Assembly (NCBI GenBank): GCA_002400675.1
Contig: NVQY01000010.1
Span: 1-26,753, forward strand
Source: Paracoccaceae bacterium
Lineage (GTDB): Bacteria > Pseudomonadota > Alphaproteobacteria > Rhodobacterales > Rhodobacteraceae
Reading direction: 5' to 3'
Length of the DNA: 26,753 bases
Shown here in pieces: positions 7,967 to 16,640 of the stretch. Numbering within the stretch: position 1 is the stretch's first letter; the number at the start of each line of letters is the position of its first letter. The position numbers and the translations under genes are program-made. Below the pieces are notes generated by a model, which was not told the origin of the DNA, made no database searches, and saw nothing but the letters and a program-made list of their open reading frames with translations.

Positions 7967-8869
7967 ATGATTACCCAGATTCACCCCCTCAAAGCTGCAA
8001 TGACGATGGTGGCCGCAATGGCGATCATCGGCGTGATCGACAATTTCATCCCGCGCCTCGCGGTGGAAATCGGGCTGTGGCAGTTTCACCTGATCCGGGC
8101 GCTGATCGCGGTTCCGCTGATTGTCATGATGTCGTGGCTGGGGCTGGGAACACTGGCCCCGCATCGTCTTTGGGCGGTGGCGGTGCGCAGCGCGCTGGTG
8201 GCCGTCGCCATGCTGTTCTATTTCAGCGCGCTTGCCCTGATGTCGATCGCACAGGCGCTGGCCGGGCTGTTCACCTCGCCGATTTTCATCCTGCTGATCA
8301 GCGCGATTTTTATGCGCCAGCGGATCGGGCTTTGGCGTGTTCTGGCGGTGGCGGTGGGGTTTGTCGGCATCCTGTTCGTGCTGCAACCTGACCCCGGTGA
8401 TTTCGATCTGAAAGTGTTGATCCCGGTGGCGGGCGGGTTGTTCTACGCTTTGGGCGCGCTGTCCACGCGGACGTTGTGCGCGCACGAAAGTACGATTGCG
8501 ATGTTGCTGGGCCTGTTGATCGCGCTGGGTTTGTCCGGCGCGCTGGGGCTGCTGGTGTTGGGATTCTTTCCGATGGAAACAGTGCCGGGGCCGGACGGGT
8601 TTGTGACACGGGGTTGGGTCTGGCCCATGTGGCAGGCGATCCCGTGGGTGTTCGTTCAGGCCTTTGGCTCTGTGGCCGGGGTGTTTCTGATCATCAAGGC
8701 GTATCAGCTGGGCGACCCGTCGCATGTGTCGGTCTATGAATATTCGGTGATGATCTTTGGCCCGCTGTTTGCATGGGTTGCCTTTGGTCAACAGGTCAGT
8801 TTCTGGCAGGTCATCGGCATTGCCCTGATCGCGCTGGCCGGCGGCATCATTGCGGTTCGCGCCAGATAA
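7967..8869 (+). CDS. EamA/DMT-family transporter
   Basis: The 300-residue inner-membrane protein has about ten hydrophobic helices arranged as two EamA-type halves, as expected for drug/metabolite transporters (family length 280-310). Each half carries the usual pattern, for example YFSALALMSIAQALAGLFTSPIFILLISAI in the first (around residues 85-115, quoted only as an extent) and the AYQLGDPSHVS segment in the second. The substrate cannot be read from the sequence. GGAAAG precedes the ATG at 7967. It is divergent from the acyl-CoA synthetase gene with 77 nt between the starts, and followed 6-15 nt later by the sulfotransferase gene, so those two are probably co-transcribed. Confidence 0.9.
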   Translation: MITQIHPLKAAMTMVAAMAIIGVIDNFIPRLAVEIGLWQFHLIRALIAVPLIVMMSWLGLGTLAPHRLWAVAVRSALVAVAMLFYFSALALMSIAQALAGLFTSPIFILLISAIFMRQRIGLWRVLAVAVGFVGILFVLQPDPGDFDLKVLIPVAGGLFYALGALSTRTLCAHESTIAMLLGLLIALGLSGALGLLVLGFFPMETVPGPDGFVTRGWVWPMWQAIPWVFVQAFGSVAGVFLIIKAYQLGDPSHVSVYEYSVMIFGPLFAWVAFGQQVSFWQVIGIALIALAGGIIAVRAR

Positions 8870-8884
8870 GGTAATTTGCGCCAC

Positions 8885-9532
8885 ATGATCTTGTCGTTGG
8901 GCCGAAAATACGTCTTTGTGCATATCCCCAAGACCGGCGGCACGTCACTGGCGCTGGCGCTTGAGGGGCGGGCGATGAAGGACGATATCATGCTGGGCGA
9001 CACGCCCAAAGCCCGCAAGCGCCGCCACCGGGTCAAGGGGATCACCACCAGAGGTCGTTTGTGGAAGCATTCGACACTGGGCGACATTGACGGGCTGGTC
9101 ACGGATGAGGTTCTGGATGGGCTGTTTGCCTTTACGCTGGTGCGCAACCCGTGGGACCGGGCGGTCAGTTATTATCACTGGTTGTTGGCGCAGAGTTTCG
9201 ACCATCCGGCAGTGCGGTTGGCGCAAGGGTTGGAATTTGCGGATTTTGTCGGCCATCCAGCGACAATCCGGTCCTTTCGTCAGACGCCCGCCGCCAGCTA
9301 TATGCGCCGCGCCGATGGGCGCGAGCACTGCGATGCCTTTATCCGGGTCGAACATTTCCAGCAGGATTCGACCCCTCTGGTGGCGCATCTGGGCTTTGCC
9401 ATTGATCTGCCCGTGACCAATACCTCGGACCGCTACGGCAATTTTCGCCGGTATTACAACGACAGGACGGCGCAGATAATGGCCGACTGCTGTGCCGAAG
9501 ATATCGCCGCGTTTGGCTATCGCTTTGAGTGA
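8885..9532 (+). CDS. Sulfotransferase-family protein
   Basis: The 215-residue protein has both PAPS-binding elements of the sulfotransferase fold: the 5'-phosphosulfate loop FVHIPKTGGTS at residues 11-21 and the 3'-phosphate element LVRNPWDRAVSYY at 85-97. Such proteins transfer sulfate from PAPS to carbohydrate or other hydroxyl or amine acceptors; the acceptor is unknown. The basic stretch KARKRRHRVKG (42-52) may contact an acidic substrate. No signal peptide is visible, so it should be cytoplasmic. Two starts are possible: ATG 8885, the homologue-like start used here, or TTG 8876, which is better spaced (4 nt) from AAGG. The gene follows the DMT transporter directly. Confidence 0.88.
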   Translation: MILSLGRKYVFVHIPKTGGTSLALALEGRAMKDDIMLGDTPKARKRRHRVKGITTRGRLWKHSTLGDIDGLVTDEVLDGLFAFTLVRNPWDRAVSYYHWLLAQSFDHPAVRLAQGLEFADFVGHPATIRSFRQTPAASYMRRADGREHCDAFIRVEHFQQDSTPLVAHLGFAIDLPVTNTSDRYGNFRRYYNDRTAQIMADCCAEDIAAFGYRFE

Positions 9533-9726
9533 TGCGCGGCATTTGTCTCAAATCTGGCATCAATATCGGCGGATAGGTGCCATTGTCTGAAAGGGGCAGA
9601 GCAATGCCCGAATGGTGCCATAATTCTGCCCCGAGGCAGGCACGCGGAACTGGTTGACTGGTGATAAGCGAATCGTTTTCCCAAATCTGCTTGCGGAAAA
9701 CCGGGCGTATAGCAAAGGAGTCTGCC
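9533..9726 (+). other. Intergenic region with a weak inverted repeat
   Basis: No gene is seen in these 194 nt. GGGGCAG (9593-9599) and CTGCCCC (9626-9632) can pair across a 26-nt loop, but no T-run follows. A TTGACT at 9654-9659 resembles a -35 box for the Hint gene, yet no convincing -10 follows at 16-18 nt. Confidence 0.3.
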
Positions 9727-10443
9727 ATGTTTGGCTGGAACAGCATCAAGTCTGCCATCAAAGCCAGCCCCGACGACATCCCGGGCGCGGCCGAGGGGAT
9801 GATCATCACCGGTCAAAGCGGGTTCATCGCCGGCACGCAGGTAGCGTCGAACGCCGGATGGCGCGCGGTGGAAAAGCTAAGCGTTGGTGACAAGGTTCTG
9901 ACCTTTGACCACGGAATGCAAAGCGTCGTCGACATTCAACGCGAAGTCATGACCCCACCAGAGAACGCAATGAACCGGTCACAGAACCCGATTCTGGTGC
10001 CCATGGGGGCGATGAACAATCGCAAGGAAATGTGGTTGATGCCGGATCAGGGCATGCTGATCGAAAGCGAATCTGCGCTGGACGCCATGGGCGACCCGTT
10101 TGCGGTTGTGCCGGCCCGGTCGTTGAAGGGGTTGCGCGGCATCCGCACAGCACCGGCACGGGAAAAACTGTCGATCACCACGTTGGCGTTTGCCAGTGAC
10201 GAAGTGGTCTATGTGGAATGCGGCATGCTGGTCCACTGCCCACGCCCGCGCAATATCCTGACCGATCCAAAGATCAAGGGTGCCGCACTTTATGATGTGC
10301 TGGGGCTGCGGGCGGCGCGGTTTCTGGTGGAATGCCTGATTGATGACGATAATGGGTCGGCGTTGATCTGCGACCCGGACGAGATTGCCGGCGTGCGTGT
10401 GCAAAGGGAGCGCACGGCACGACCTGCGCCGTTGATGGCTTAG
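9727..10443 (+). CDS. Hint (Hedgehog/intein) domain protein lacking the N-terminal cysteine
   Basis: The ATG at 9727 follows AAAGGAG and gives 238 residues; an upstream in-frame ATG at 9661 has no such site. The block SGFIAGTQVASNAGWRAVEK (31-50) followed by LSVGDKVLTFDHG is the Hint_2 signature common in Rhodobacterales, and VYVECGMLVHCPRP (161-174) matches the later part of the fold. In self-splicing or self-cleaving Hint domains the first residue of this block is Cys or Ser acting as nucleophile; here the aligned position is Gly32, with Ser31 before it. Splicing or autoprocessing is therefore doubtful. There is no adjoining adhesin or RTX domain, unlike many large Hint_2 proteins. Function unknown. 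Confidence 0.86.
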   Translation: MFGWNSIKSAIKASPDDIPGAAEGMIITGQSGFIAGTQVASNAGWRAVEKLSVGDKVLTFDHGMQSVVDIQREVMTPPENAMNRSQNPILVPMGAMNNRKEMWLMPDQGMLIESESALDAMGDPFAVVPARSLKGLRGIRTAPAREKLSITTLAFASDEVVYVECGMLVHCPRPRNILTDPKIKGAALYDVLGLRAARFLVECLIDDDNGSALICDPDEIAGVRVQRERTARPAPLMA

Positions 10444-10498
10444 TCGTCAGTCCCACCTTGGCGATATCCGGGTGGTGACGCGTTGTTGGTACGAATAT

Positions 10499-10531
10499 GG
10501 CCGGGCATATGTTGCCCGGCCACTGTTTTTT
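10499..10531 (+). terminator. Strong rho-independent terminator after the Hint gene
   Basis: GGCCGGGCA (10499-10507), loop TATGT, and TGCCCGGCC (10513-10521) form a perfect 9-bp GC-rich stem, followed by a six-T run at 10526-10531. It lies 56 nt after the Hint stop codon and faces the end of the minus-strand beta-oxidation genes. Confidence 0.88.
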
Positions 10532-10560
10532 CAGGTCACTGATTTTCAGGCTGCCGTCTA

Positions 10561-12762
10561 TCAGGCGGCGGCTGCTTCGGGGGCAAAGCGGCTGTAAAAG
10601 CTTTGGCCTTTGGCCGCCATTTCCCGCAGCAGGTCAGGACAGGCGAACCTGTCGCCATAAGTCGCCTGCAACTGGTCGCACCGTTCCGCCGCGTAAGGCG
10701 TGCCGAGGATATCAAGCCAGCTGAACGGCCCCCCCGACCACGGCGCAAAGCCCCAGCCAAGGATCGCGCCGACATCGCCTTCGCGGATGTCTTCCAGAAC
10801 GCCCTCTTCCAATGCCCGCACCGCCTCAAGCACCTGACTGAACATCAGCCGGTCCTGCACCTCGCGCAGGTCGGGTTGCGCATCGGCTAGCGGGTATTTG
10901 TCATGCACGCCTTTCCAGTATCCCAGACGCTTGCCCTTGTCGTCATAGTCAAAGAACCCGGCGTTGGCCTTGCGTCCCAGACGGCCCTGTTCCTCCATCC
11001 AGAAGATCAGATCGTCGGCCCCACTGGCCGGATAGGCATTGCCCATCGCCGCCTTGGTGGCGCGCGCAATCTTGGCCCCCAGATCAATCGAGGTTTCATC
11101 CGTGAGGGTGATCGGCCCCACCGGAAAACCCAACTGACGCGCGGCGGAATCCACCAGCGAGGGGGCGACGCCTTCGGTGATCATCCGCACACCTTCGTTG
11201 ATGTAGGGGATGATACAGCGGTTGGCGTAGAAGAACCGCGCATCATTGACCACGATCGGCGTCTTGCGGATCTGCCGGACGTAATCAAGCGCCTTGGCGA
11301 CAGCCACGGGGCCGGTTTGTGCGCCCTTGATGATCTCGACCAGATACATTTTCTCGACCGGCGAGAAAAAGTGGATGCCGATGAACAACTCGGGGCTGTT
11401 GGAGGCCTTGGCCAGATCGGAAATCGGCAGGGTCGAGGTGTTGGAGGCGAACACGCAATCGTCGGGGATGATCGCTTCGACCTTTTTGGTGATCTCGGCC
11501 TTGACGCCCAGATCCTCGAACACGGCCTCGATGATCAGATCGCAGCCTTTCAGAGCGTCCAGATCGGGGGTGGCGGTGATCAGGCCCATCACGGCCTCTT
11601 TCTTTTCCGGGGTGGCTTTCTTGCGGGAAATCCCCTTGTCCATGTAGGTTTCTGAATAGGCCTTGCCCTTGTCGGCGCTTGCCTGATCGCGGTCGATCAA
11701 CACCACTTCGATACCGGCCAACGCGGACACCAGCGCAATGCCGGCCCCCATCATGCCAGCACCCAGAACGCCAACCTTCTTGACCCGCTGATCCGGCACG
11801 TCCTTGGGCCGCACCGCGCCTTTTTCCAGCGCCTCCTTGTTCAGGAACAACGACCGGATCATCGCGCCCGAGCTTGGGTTCATCAAAACAGAGGTGAACC
11901 AGCGCGCCTCGATCTTCAACGCGGTGTCGAAATCGACCAGCGCGCCCTCGTACACCGCACTAAGCAGCGCCTTTGCGGCGGGAAATGCGCCTTGGGTCTT
12001 GCCATGCACCAACGCGGCAGCACCGACAAAGGTCATGAAACCAGCCGGGTGATAGGGCGCACCGCCGGGCATTTTATAGCCCTTGGCGTCCCACGGTTTG
12101 ACGATATCGGCAGGCTTGGCGTTCAATACCCAGTCGCGCGCGGCAGCCAGCGGATCATCGACCACTTCGTCAACCAGCCCTGCCGACTTGGCCTTGGCCG
12201 GGTTGACCATCTTACCTTCCAACAGGAACGGCGACGCCCCCATTGCGCCCAGTTTGCGCACCAGTCGCGTGGTGCCACCGGCACCGGGAAAGATGCCGAC
12301 CATGATTTCCGGCAGGCCGATACGGGCCTTGGGATTGTCGGCGACAAAAATGCGATGCGTGGCCAGCGGCAGTTCCAGCCCGATGCCGGCGGCGGTGCCG
12401 GGCAGGGCAGAGGCAATCGGCTTGCCGCCCTTGTTGGTCTTGGGGGCCATGCCGGCGCGTTCGATCTTGCGCAGCAACCCGTGCATCTGCATCACGCCGT
12501 CAAACAAGCCGCGCGCGGGGTCATCGCCTGCGTCTTCCTTCATCTTGGCCAGAAGGTTCAGGTCCATGCCACCGGCGAACGACCCTTCCTTGCCAGAGGT
12601 GATGACGATGCCCTTGACGGCCTCGTCTGCCAGCGCGTCGTCAATCGCCGACTCAAGTTCGCTCAGGCCGTTGAGCGACATCACGTTCATCGACTTGCCC
12701 GGTACGTCCCAGGTGATGATTGCAACGCCGTCGGCGTCTTTGGTCATGGTGAAATCAGTCAT
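10561..12762 (-). CDS. Fused enoyl-CoA hydratase / 3-hydroxyacyl-CoA dehydrogenase (FadB/FadJ type)
   Basis: The 733-residue protein carries out steps two and three of beta-oxidation. Residues 1-190 are a crotonase domain with Glu130 (GIGLELPLA) and Glu152 (GLPEIMVGIFPGAGGT) in the places of the two catalytic glutamates. The NAD-binding Rossmann domain starts at about 328 with GVLGAGMMGAG, and the catalytic His464 lies in IGIHFFSPVEKM. Two C-terminal dehydrogenase domains complete the standard FadB/FadJ alpha-subunit architecture (typical length 700-740). AGGAGA precedes the ATG at 12762. It is the last gene of the cluster and faces a convergent terminator. Its partner beta-subunit would be the thiolase two genes upstream. 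Confidence 0.95.
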   Translation of the reverse strand: MTDFTMTKDADGVAIITWDVPGKSMNVMSLNGLSELESAIDDALADEAVKGIVITSGKEGSFAGGMDLNLLAKMKEDAGDDPARGLFDGVMQMHGLLRKIERAGMAPKTNKGGKPIASALPGTAAGIGLELPLATHRIFVADNPKARIGLPEIMVGIFPGAGGTTRLVRKLGAMGASPFLLEGKMVNPAKAKSAGLVDEVVDDPLAAARDWVLNAKPADIVKPWDAKGYKMPGGAPYHPAGFMTFVGAAALVHGKTQGAFPAAKALLSAVYEGALVDFDTALKIEARWFTSVLMNPSSGAMIRSLFLNKEALEKGAVRPKDVPDQRVKKVGVLGAGMMGAGIALVSALAGIEVVLIDRDQASADKGKAYSETYMDKGISRKKATPEKKEAVMGLITATPDLDALKGCDLIIEAVFEDLGVKAEITKKVEAIIPDDCVFASNTSTLPISDLAKASNSPELFIGIHFFSPVEKMYLVEIIKGAQTGPVAVAKALDYVRQIRKTPIVVNDARFFYANRCIIPYINEGVRMITEGVAPSLVDSAARQLGFPVGPITLTDETSIDLGAKIARATKAAMGNAYPASGADDLIFWMEEQGRLGRKANAGFFDYDDKGKRLGYWKGVHDKYPLADAQPDLREVQDRLMFSQVLEAVRALEEGVLEDIREGDVGAILGWGFAPWSGGPFSWLDILGTPYAAERCDQLQATYGDRFACPDLLREMAAKGQSFYSRFAPEAAAA

Positions 12763-12794
12763 GTAATAGTCTCCTAATGTGGGAGCGGAGGTAA

Positions 12795-12811
12795 AAGGGG
12801 GCGTGCCCCTT
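12795..12811 (-). other. Small hairpin over the cupin stop codon
   Basis: AAGGGG (12795-12800), loop GCGTG, and CCCCTT (12806-12811) make a 6-bp stem that overlaps the cupin stop codon. There is no T-run on the minus strand, so this may be an intra-operon processing or stability element rather than a terminator. Confidence 0.35.
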
Positions 12812-13316
12812 AAATATCCATAATGCCAGTTGTTCCGGTCAGTTCGGCCTCGTAAGGCACGCCATCCTTGCGGGAATACTGGCCCTCGCCGTCCTTGCGG
12901 GTGTAGTGCAGATCTATGTCGGGATAGCTGACCTGATCCGAATCCGCGCGGGTGCCGACGATGATGTAATAGACCGGCGCGTCAGAGCGGTTGATCAAGT
13001 GGTGGGCATTGTCGTCGCCCGCCTTCCAGCCCACCGCGTCGCCCTCTTTCAGGGCATGTTCGCCGTCGTTTTCCACCAGAACCGCCTCGCCCGAGAGCAT
13101 ATACAGGAACTCGTCCTCATGCGCGTGCCAGTGGCGTTGCGATGACATTCCCCCCGGCAGCAGTTTCTCGATGTTGACCCCGAATTGCGTCAATCCGGCG
13201 GCCTCGCCCAAAGAGGCGGATTCGTATTTGTCGCAATCCTTGTCGAAGGGGGCGGGATAGCCAACGCTGTCCTCGCCCTTTTGCACAGGCAGTTCGCTGA
13301 TTTTGATAATAGGCAT
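12810..13316 (-). CDS. Single-domain cupin protein
   Basis: I place the start at ATG 13316 (168 residues) because its A is shared with the thiolase stop codon (TGATG), indicating translational coupling; the longer frame to 13364 would run 48 nt into the thiolase gene. Cupin motif 1 is complete: Gly56-x5-His62-x-His64-x4-Glu69-x6-Gly76. Motif 2 is [18 protein letters not shown], with His105 the likely fourth metal ligand. The protein should bind a divalent metal in the cytoplasm. Its substrate is unknown: it resembles widespread cupins in catabolic operons that are often called regulators or isomerases without proof. Its place inside the beta-oxidation cluster suggests a role in acyl-CoA or by-product handling. 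Confidence 0.87.
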   Translation of the reverse strand: MPIIKISELPVQKGEDSVGYPAPFDKDCDKYESASLGEAAGLTQFGVNIEKLLPGGMSSQRHWHAHEDEFLYMLSGEAVLVENDGEHALKEGDAVGWKAGDDNAHHLINRSDAPVYYIIVGTRADSDQVSYPDIDLHYTRKDGEGQYSRKDGVPYEAELTGTTGIMDI

Positions 13317-14527
13317 CAGACCCTCTCGATGATTGTGGCGGCACCCATGCCGGATGCGATGCAAAGCGTGGCCAGACCGGTCTGTTTTCCGGTGCGTTCT
13401 AGTTCATCCAGCAAGGTGCCAATGATCATCGCGCCCGTGGCCCCCAACGGGTGGCCCATGGCGATTGACCCGCCGTTGACGTTGACCAATGCAGGGTCCA
13501 CGTTGAACGCCTGTTGAAAGCGCAAGACGACGGCGGCAAAGGCTTCGTTTACCTCGAACAGGTCGATATCGCCGATCTCCATGCCATTGTCGGCAAGGAT
13601 TTTCTGCGTCACCGGTACAGGCCCGGTCAGCATGATGGTGGGATCGGTGCCGATCTTGGCGGTGGCTTTGATGCGGGCGCGCGGAGTCAGGCCGTTTTTC
13701 TCACCGAACGCCTTGCTGCCAATCAAAATGGCGGCGGCCCCGTCAACGATCCCGGACGAGTTTCCGGCGTGGTGGATGTGGTTGATCTTGTCCAGATGGG
13801 GATATTTCATCATCGCCACCTTGTCGAAACCGGGCATCACCTCGCCCATCATCTGAAAGGCGGGGTTGAGACCGCCAAGCGACTGCATGTCGGTCTGCGG
13901 GCGCATGTATTCGTCACGATCCAGAATGGTCAGGCCGTTCTGATCGCGCACGGTGATAATGGACTTGGCAAAGCGGTTGTCATCCCAAGCGGCCTTGGCG
14001 CGGCGTTGCGATTCCACGGCCAATGAGTCGACCTGATCGCGGGTAAAGCCGAATTCGGTGGCGATGATGTCGGCGCTGATGCCTTGCGGGACAAAGTAGG
14101 TCTCCATCGCCAGTGACGGATCAACGGCAATCGCAGCGCCATCGCTGCCCATGGGAACGCGGCCCATCATTTCGACGCCACCGGCGATGTAGGCCTCGCC
14201 CGCGCCGCCCCTGACCTGATTGGCGGCCAGATTGACGGCCTCCATGCCGGACGCGCAAAAGCGGTTGATCGCCAGACCCGGAATGGATTCGTCCAGATCC
14301 GAGGCCAGAACGGCGCTGCGCGCAAGGCACCCACCCTGTTCCATCACTTGGGTAACATTGCCCCAGATCACGTCCTCGACGGCGTGACCGTCCAGATTAT
14401 TGCGTTCTTTCAGGGCGTTCAGGGTCAGCGCGCTAAGGCGAAGCGATGTCACTTCGTGCAGGGCACCGTCTTTGCGACCCTTGCCGCGGGGGGTGCGCAG
14501 GGCGTCATAGATATAGGCTTCGGTCAT
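13316..14527 (-). CDS. Acetyl-CoA C-acyltransferase (thiolase)
   Basis: The 403-residue thiolase cleaves 3-ketoacyl-CoA with CoA, the last step of beta-oxidation, or condenses two acetyl-CoA in reverse. The catalytic set is complete: nucleophile Cys91 in [11 protein letters not shown], His359 in [15 protein letters not shown] and Cys389 in [13 protein letters not shown]. Length and motifs agree with FadA-type beta-subunits, and the neighbouring FadB-type gene supports degradation rather than polyhydroxybutyrate synthesis. AAGGAGAG stands eight bases before the ATG. The gene follows the glutathione transferase after 14 nt and overlaps the cupin gene by one base. Confidence 0.95.
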   Translation of the reverse strand: MTEAYIYDALRTPRGKGRKDGALHEVTSLRLSALTLNALKERNNLDGHAVEDVIWGNVTQVMEQGGCLARSAVLASDLDESIPGLAINRFCASGMEAVNLAANQVRGGAGEAYIAGGVEMMGRVPMGSDGAAIAVDPSLAMETYFVPQGISADIIATEFGFTRDQVDSLAVESQRRAKAAWDDNRFAKSIITVRDQNGLTILDRDEYMRPQTDMQSLGGLNPAFQMMGEVMPGFDKVAMMKYPHLDKINHIHHAGNSSGIVDGAAAILIGSKAFGEKNGLTPRARIKATAKIGTDPTIMLTGPVPVTQKILADNGMEIGDIDLFEVNEAFAAVVLRFQQAFNVDPALVNVNGGSIAMGHPLGATGAMIIGTLLDELERTGKQTGLATLCIASGMGAATIIERV

Positions 14528-14541
14528 GGTTTCTCTCTCCT

Positions 14542-15180
14542 TCAGGCGCGATCAGCGGGGCTGCCGGGCATAAGATCATAGGGGGCTTTCCAGCCGGGTG
14601 TTTCGGACAGACGTGTAAGCCACGCGTCGATGTTGGGCCATTCTGCCCGGTCAAATCCAAACGGTTCAGGGTAATAAAGATAACCGCAACAGCTGAGGTC
14701 GGCATTGGTAAGGCTGTCGCCGACAATCCATTCACGCCCCTCAAGATGTTTGTCCAGCGTGGCGTAAGCGGCCTTCAGACGGCCTTGATTGAAGGCAATC
14801 ACCTCTTTGGGCCGCTTGTCCTCAGGCAGAAAGTTCATCAGAAACCGGGTCAGCCCGGCGGGAGAGCTAAGCTTGTGATTGTCCCACAGAATCCAGCGCA
14901 GAACCTCGCGCCGCTCGGTGGTATCGCGGCCGCCAAAACGACCGGACTTCTCAGCCACATAATCCTGGATCGCGCCGGATTGTGAAAGGCGCAGATCGCC
15001 ATCCACCATAACCGGGGCCTCGCCCATTTCGCTGACATCGGCGCGAAATTCAGGGCTACGGGTTTCGCCAGCGAAAAAGTCCACATAAACGGCTTCCCAC
15101 GTCAGCCCGCTAAGTTCGAGGGCCAGTGCGGCTTTGTAGGAATTGCCGCTCTCTCCAAAGCAGTAGAGTTTAATGGTCAT
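14542..15180 (-). CDS. Glutathione S-transferase family protein
   Basis: The 212-residue protein has an N-terminal thioredoxin-like domain (about 1-78) with the cis-proline region EAPVMVDGDLRLSQSGAIQ, in which SQSGAI is the usual glutathione-binding Ser-containing turn, and an all-helical C-terminal domain with the N-capping-type stretch VGDSLTNADLSCCGYL. The class is uncertain; the N-terminal FGESGNSYKA offers a Ser as the candidate activating residue. GSTs in catabolic clusters often detoxify or isomerise reactive intermediates, but no substrate can be inferred. AAAGGGC precedes the ATG. It is 14 nt from the thiolase gene and is the first gene after the inverted-repeat spacer. Confidence 0.88.
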   Translation of the reverse strand: MTIKLYCFGESGNSYKAALALELSGLTWEAVYVDFFAGETRSPEFRADVSEMGEAPVMVDGDLRLSQSGAIQDYVAEKSGRFGGRDTTERREVLRWILWDNHKLSSPAGLTRFLMNFLPEDKRPKEVIAFNQGRLKAAYATLDKHLEGREWIVGDSLTNADLSCCGYLYYPEPFGFDRAEWPNIDAWLTRLSETPGWKAPYDLMPGSPADRA

Positions 15181-15222
15181 ACCTGATGCCCTTTCGTGGT
15201 GCGTGTGGCTGATGTGGTATTT

Positions 15223-15432
15223 GAGTATTTATAACAAGAAGAAGCGCGGGATTCTTTCATGACGTAACAGTCTGTTAAGGTTAATGGGCATTTACTGACT
15301 ATGCGGTACAGGCTGGAGAGCCGATGACCGTACAAGGAGAAGCCCTGCCGTCCCGTCTGAGTGCGTCCTAGACAGATCAGTTCCGGATGGCGGGGCGGAC
15401 ACGTCCTGTAATTCTTCTTGTCATAAATACTC
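15223..15432. repeat. 210-bp non-coding spacer bounded by 21-bp inverted repeats
   Basis: The arms are 15223-15243 and 15412-15432. Reverse-complementing the right arm gives the left arm with a single mismatch (20/21). The left arm begins GAGTATTTATAACAAGAAG. The 168 nt between them contain no credible gene; a small hairpin CGGT..GGCT/AGCC..ACCG can be drawn around the middle. The spacer separates the acyl-CoA dehydrogenase gene from the glutathione transferase gene, both on the minus strand. I recall GAGTATTT-plus-AAGAAG strings as common intergenic repeats in Rhodobacterales, so this could be two copies in opposite orientation, a long terminator-like structure, or a miniature mobile element. 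I see no clear target-site duplication. Confidence 0.7.
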
Positions 15433-15469
15433 CCTTTCCCGACAGGGCGTAAAGCGGGGCTCTGTTGTT

Positions 15470-16627
15470 TCAAAGCGTCCTCGCAATCAGTTCTTTCATG
15501 ATTTCATTGGTGCCGCCATATATTCGCTGAACCCGCGCATCGGCCCACATTTCACCGATGGCATATTCCATCATATAGCCGTACCCGCCGTGCAGTTGCA
15601 GGCAATCGTCCAGCACTTCGCCCTGAGTATCAGTCAGCCAGTATTTGGCCATGGCGGCCTTGTCGACGCTTAGCGCTCCGCCGAGGTGTTCGGTCATGCA
15701 TTCGTTCAAAAAGGCCCGCGCGACCATGGTTTTGGTTTTGCATTCAGCCAATTTGAACCGGGTGTTCTGGAACTGGGTCAAGGGGCCGCCAAAGGCTTCG
15801 CGTTCCTTGCAATAATCAATCGTGCGCTCGACCGCGCCCTCCATGGCCCCGACTGCGCCACAGGCGATCGACAGGCGCTCTTGCGGCAGTTGCTGCATCA
15901 TCTGGTAGAACCCCTGACCCTCAGCCCCACCAAGGATGTTTTCCGGTGGCAGTTCGACATTGTCAAAGAACAGCTCGGACGTGTCAGCCGCATGCATGCC
16001 GATTTTGTCGAGGTTGCGGCCCCGCTGAAAACCGGTCGCGTTTTTGGTCTCGACCACCACCAATGACAGGCCTTTGGCCCCGGCAGATGGGTCCGTTTTG
16101 GCCGCGACGATGATCAGGTCAGCCTGTTGGCCGTTCGAGATAAAAGTTTTCTGGCCTGACAAGCGGTAGGAATTTCCCTCACGAACGGCCCGCGTCTTGA
16201 TGGCTTGCAGGTCCGACCCGGTGCCCGGTTCGGTCATTGCCAGCGCGCCTACCATTTCGCCACTCACCATGCGCGGCAACCAGCGTTTCTTTTGCTCTTC
16301 GGTACCAAAGGCCAGAATATAGTGGGCAACGATCGGTGAATGGATCGGATAGCCCCAGCTGGCCAGATTGGCGCGGGTCGATTCAATCATGATCACCGCT
16401 TCGTGGCCGAAATCACCCCCTGCGCCGCCGTATTCTTCGGGGATCGACGGACACAACAGCCCCAAAGCACCCGCCTCGTTCCACGCGCTGCGGTCCATTT
16501 CGCCGGCCTTGCGCCAGCGTTCGAACCTGGGGGCCCATTCGGTGGTGATGAACTGTGCCGTCATCTCGGCCAGCATGTGATGTTCGTCCGTCATCCATGC
16601 AGAAGTGGCGCTGAACTGATCTTTCAT
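15470..16627 (-). CDS. Acyl-CoA dehydrogenase, LCAD/IVD-like active site
   Basis: This 385-residue FAD enzyme catalyses the first beta-oxidation step, acyl-CoA to trans-2-enoyl-CoA, passing electrons to ETF. Standard motifs are [11 protein letters not shown] (131-141), the FAD-binding [11 protein letters not shown] and the C-terminal QLHGGYGYM. At the usual MCAD catalytic position the sequence is IYGGTNEI, giving Gly371 in place of Glu. Instead Glu263 in AMEGAVERT lies on the helix where long-chain and isovaleryl-CoA dehydrogenases keep their base, so the enzyme is probably active with that arrangement. AGAGGAAGG precedes the ATG. It is 13 nt downstream of the small 70-residue gene. Chain length or branching preference is undetermined. 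Confidence 0.93.
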   Translation of the reverse strand: MKDQFSATSAWMTDEHHMLAEMTAQFITTEWAPRFERWRKAGEMDRSAWNEAGALGLLCPSIPEEYGGAGGDFGHEAVIMIESTRANLASWGYPIHSPIVAHYILAFGTEEQKKRWLPRMVSGEMVGALAMTEPGTGSDLQAIKTRAVREGNSYRLSGQKTFISNGQQADLIIVAAKTDPSAGAKGLSLVVVETKNATGFQRGRNLDKIGMHAADTSELFFDNVELPPENILGGAEGQGFYQMMQQLPQERLSIACGAVGAMEGAVERTIDYCKEREAFGGPLTQFQNTRFKLAECKTKTMVARAFLNECMTEHLGGALSVDKAAMAKYWLTDTQGEVLDDCLQLHGGYGYMMEYAIGEMWADARVQRIYGGTNEIMKELIARTL

Positions 16628-16640
16628 GGGTGCCTTCCTC

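Noticed and set aside
7901..8923. 340-residue minus-strand frame opposite the DMT transporter gene
   Set aside because: Composition (His, Gln, Arg) is typical of the reverse complement of a hydrophobic coding region.
12810..13316. Cupin as a DMSP lyase (DddL/DddQ/DddW/DddK)
   Set aside because: It has the general cupin metal motif, but nothing I recognise as specific to those lyases, and it resembles broadly distributed cupins of unknown function.
15290..15302. TTAAGGTTAA as a CtrA site
   Set aside because: CtrA sites need TTAA-N7-TTAA; here the spacing is 2 nt.
15177..15473. 98-residue minus-strand frame across the inverted-repeat spacer
   Set aside because: It runs through both repeat arms, has no ribosome-binding site or domain, and unusual composition; the spacer is better read as non-coding.
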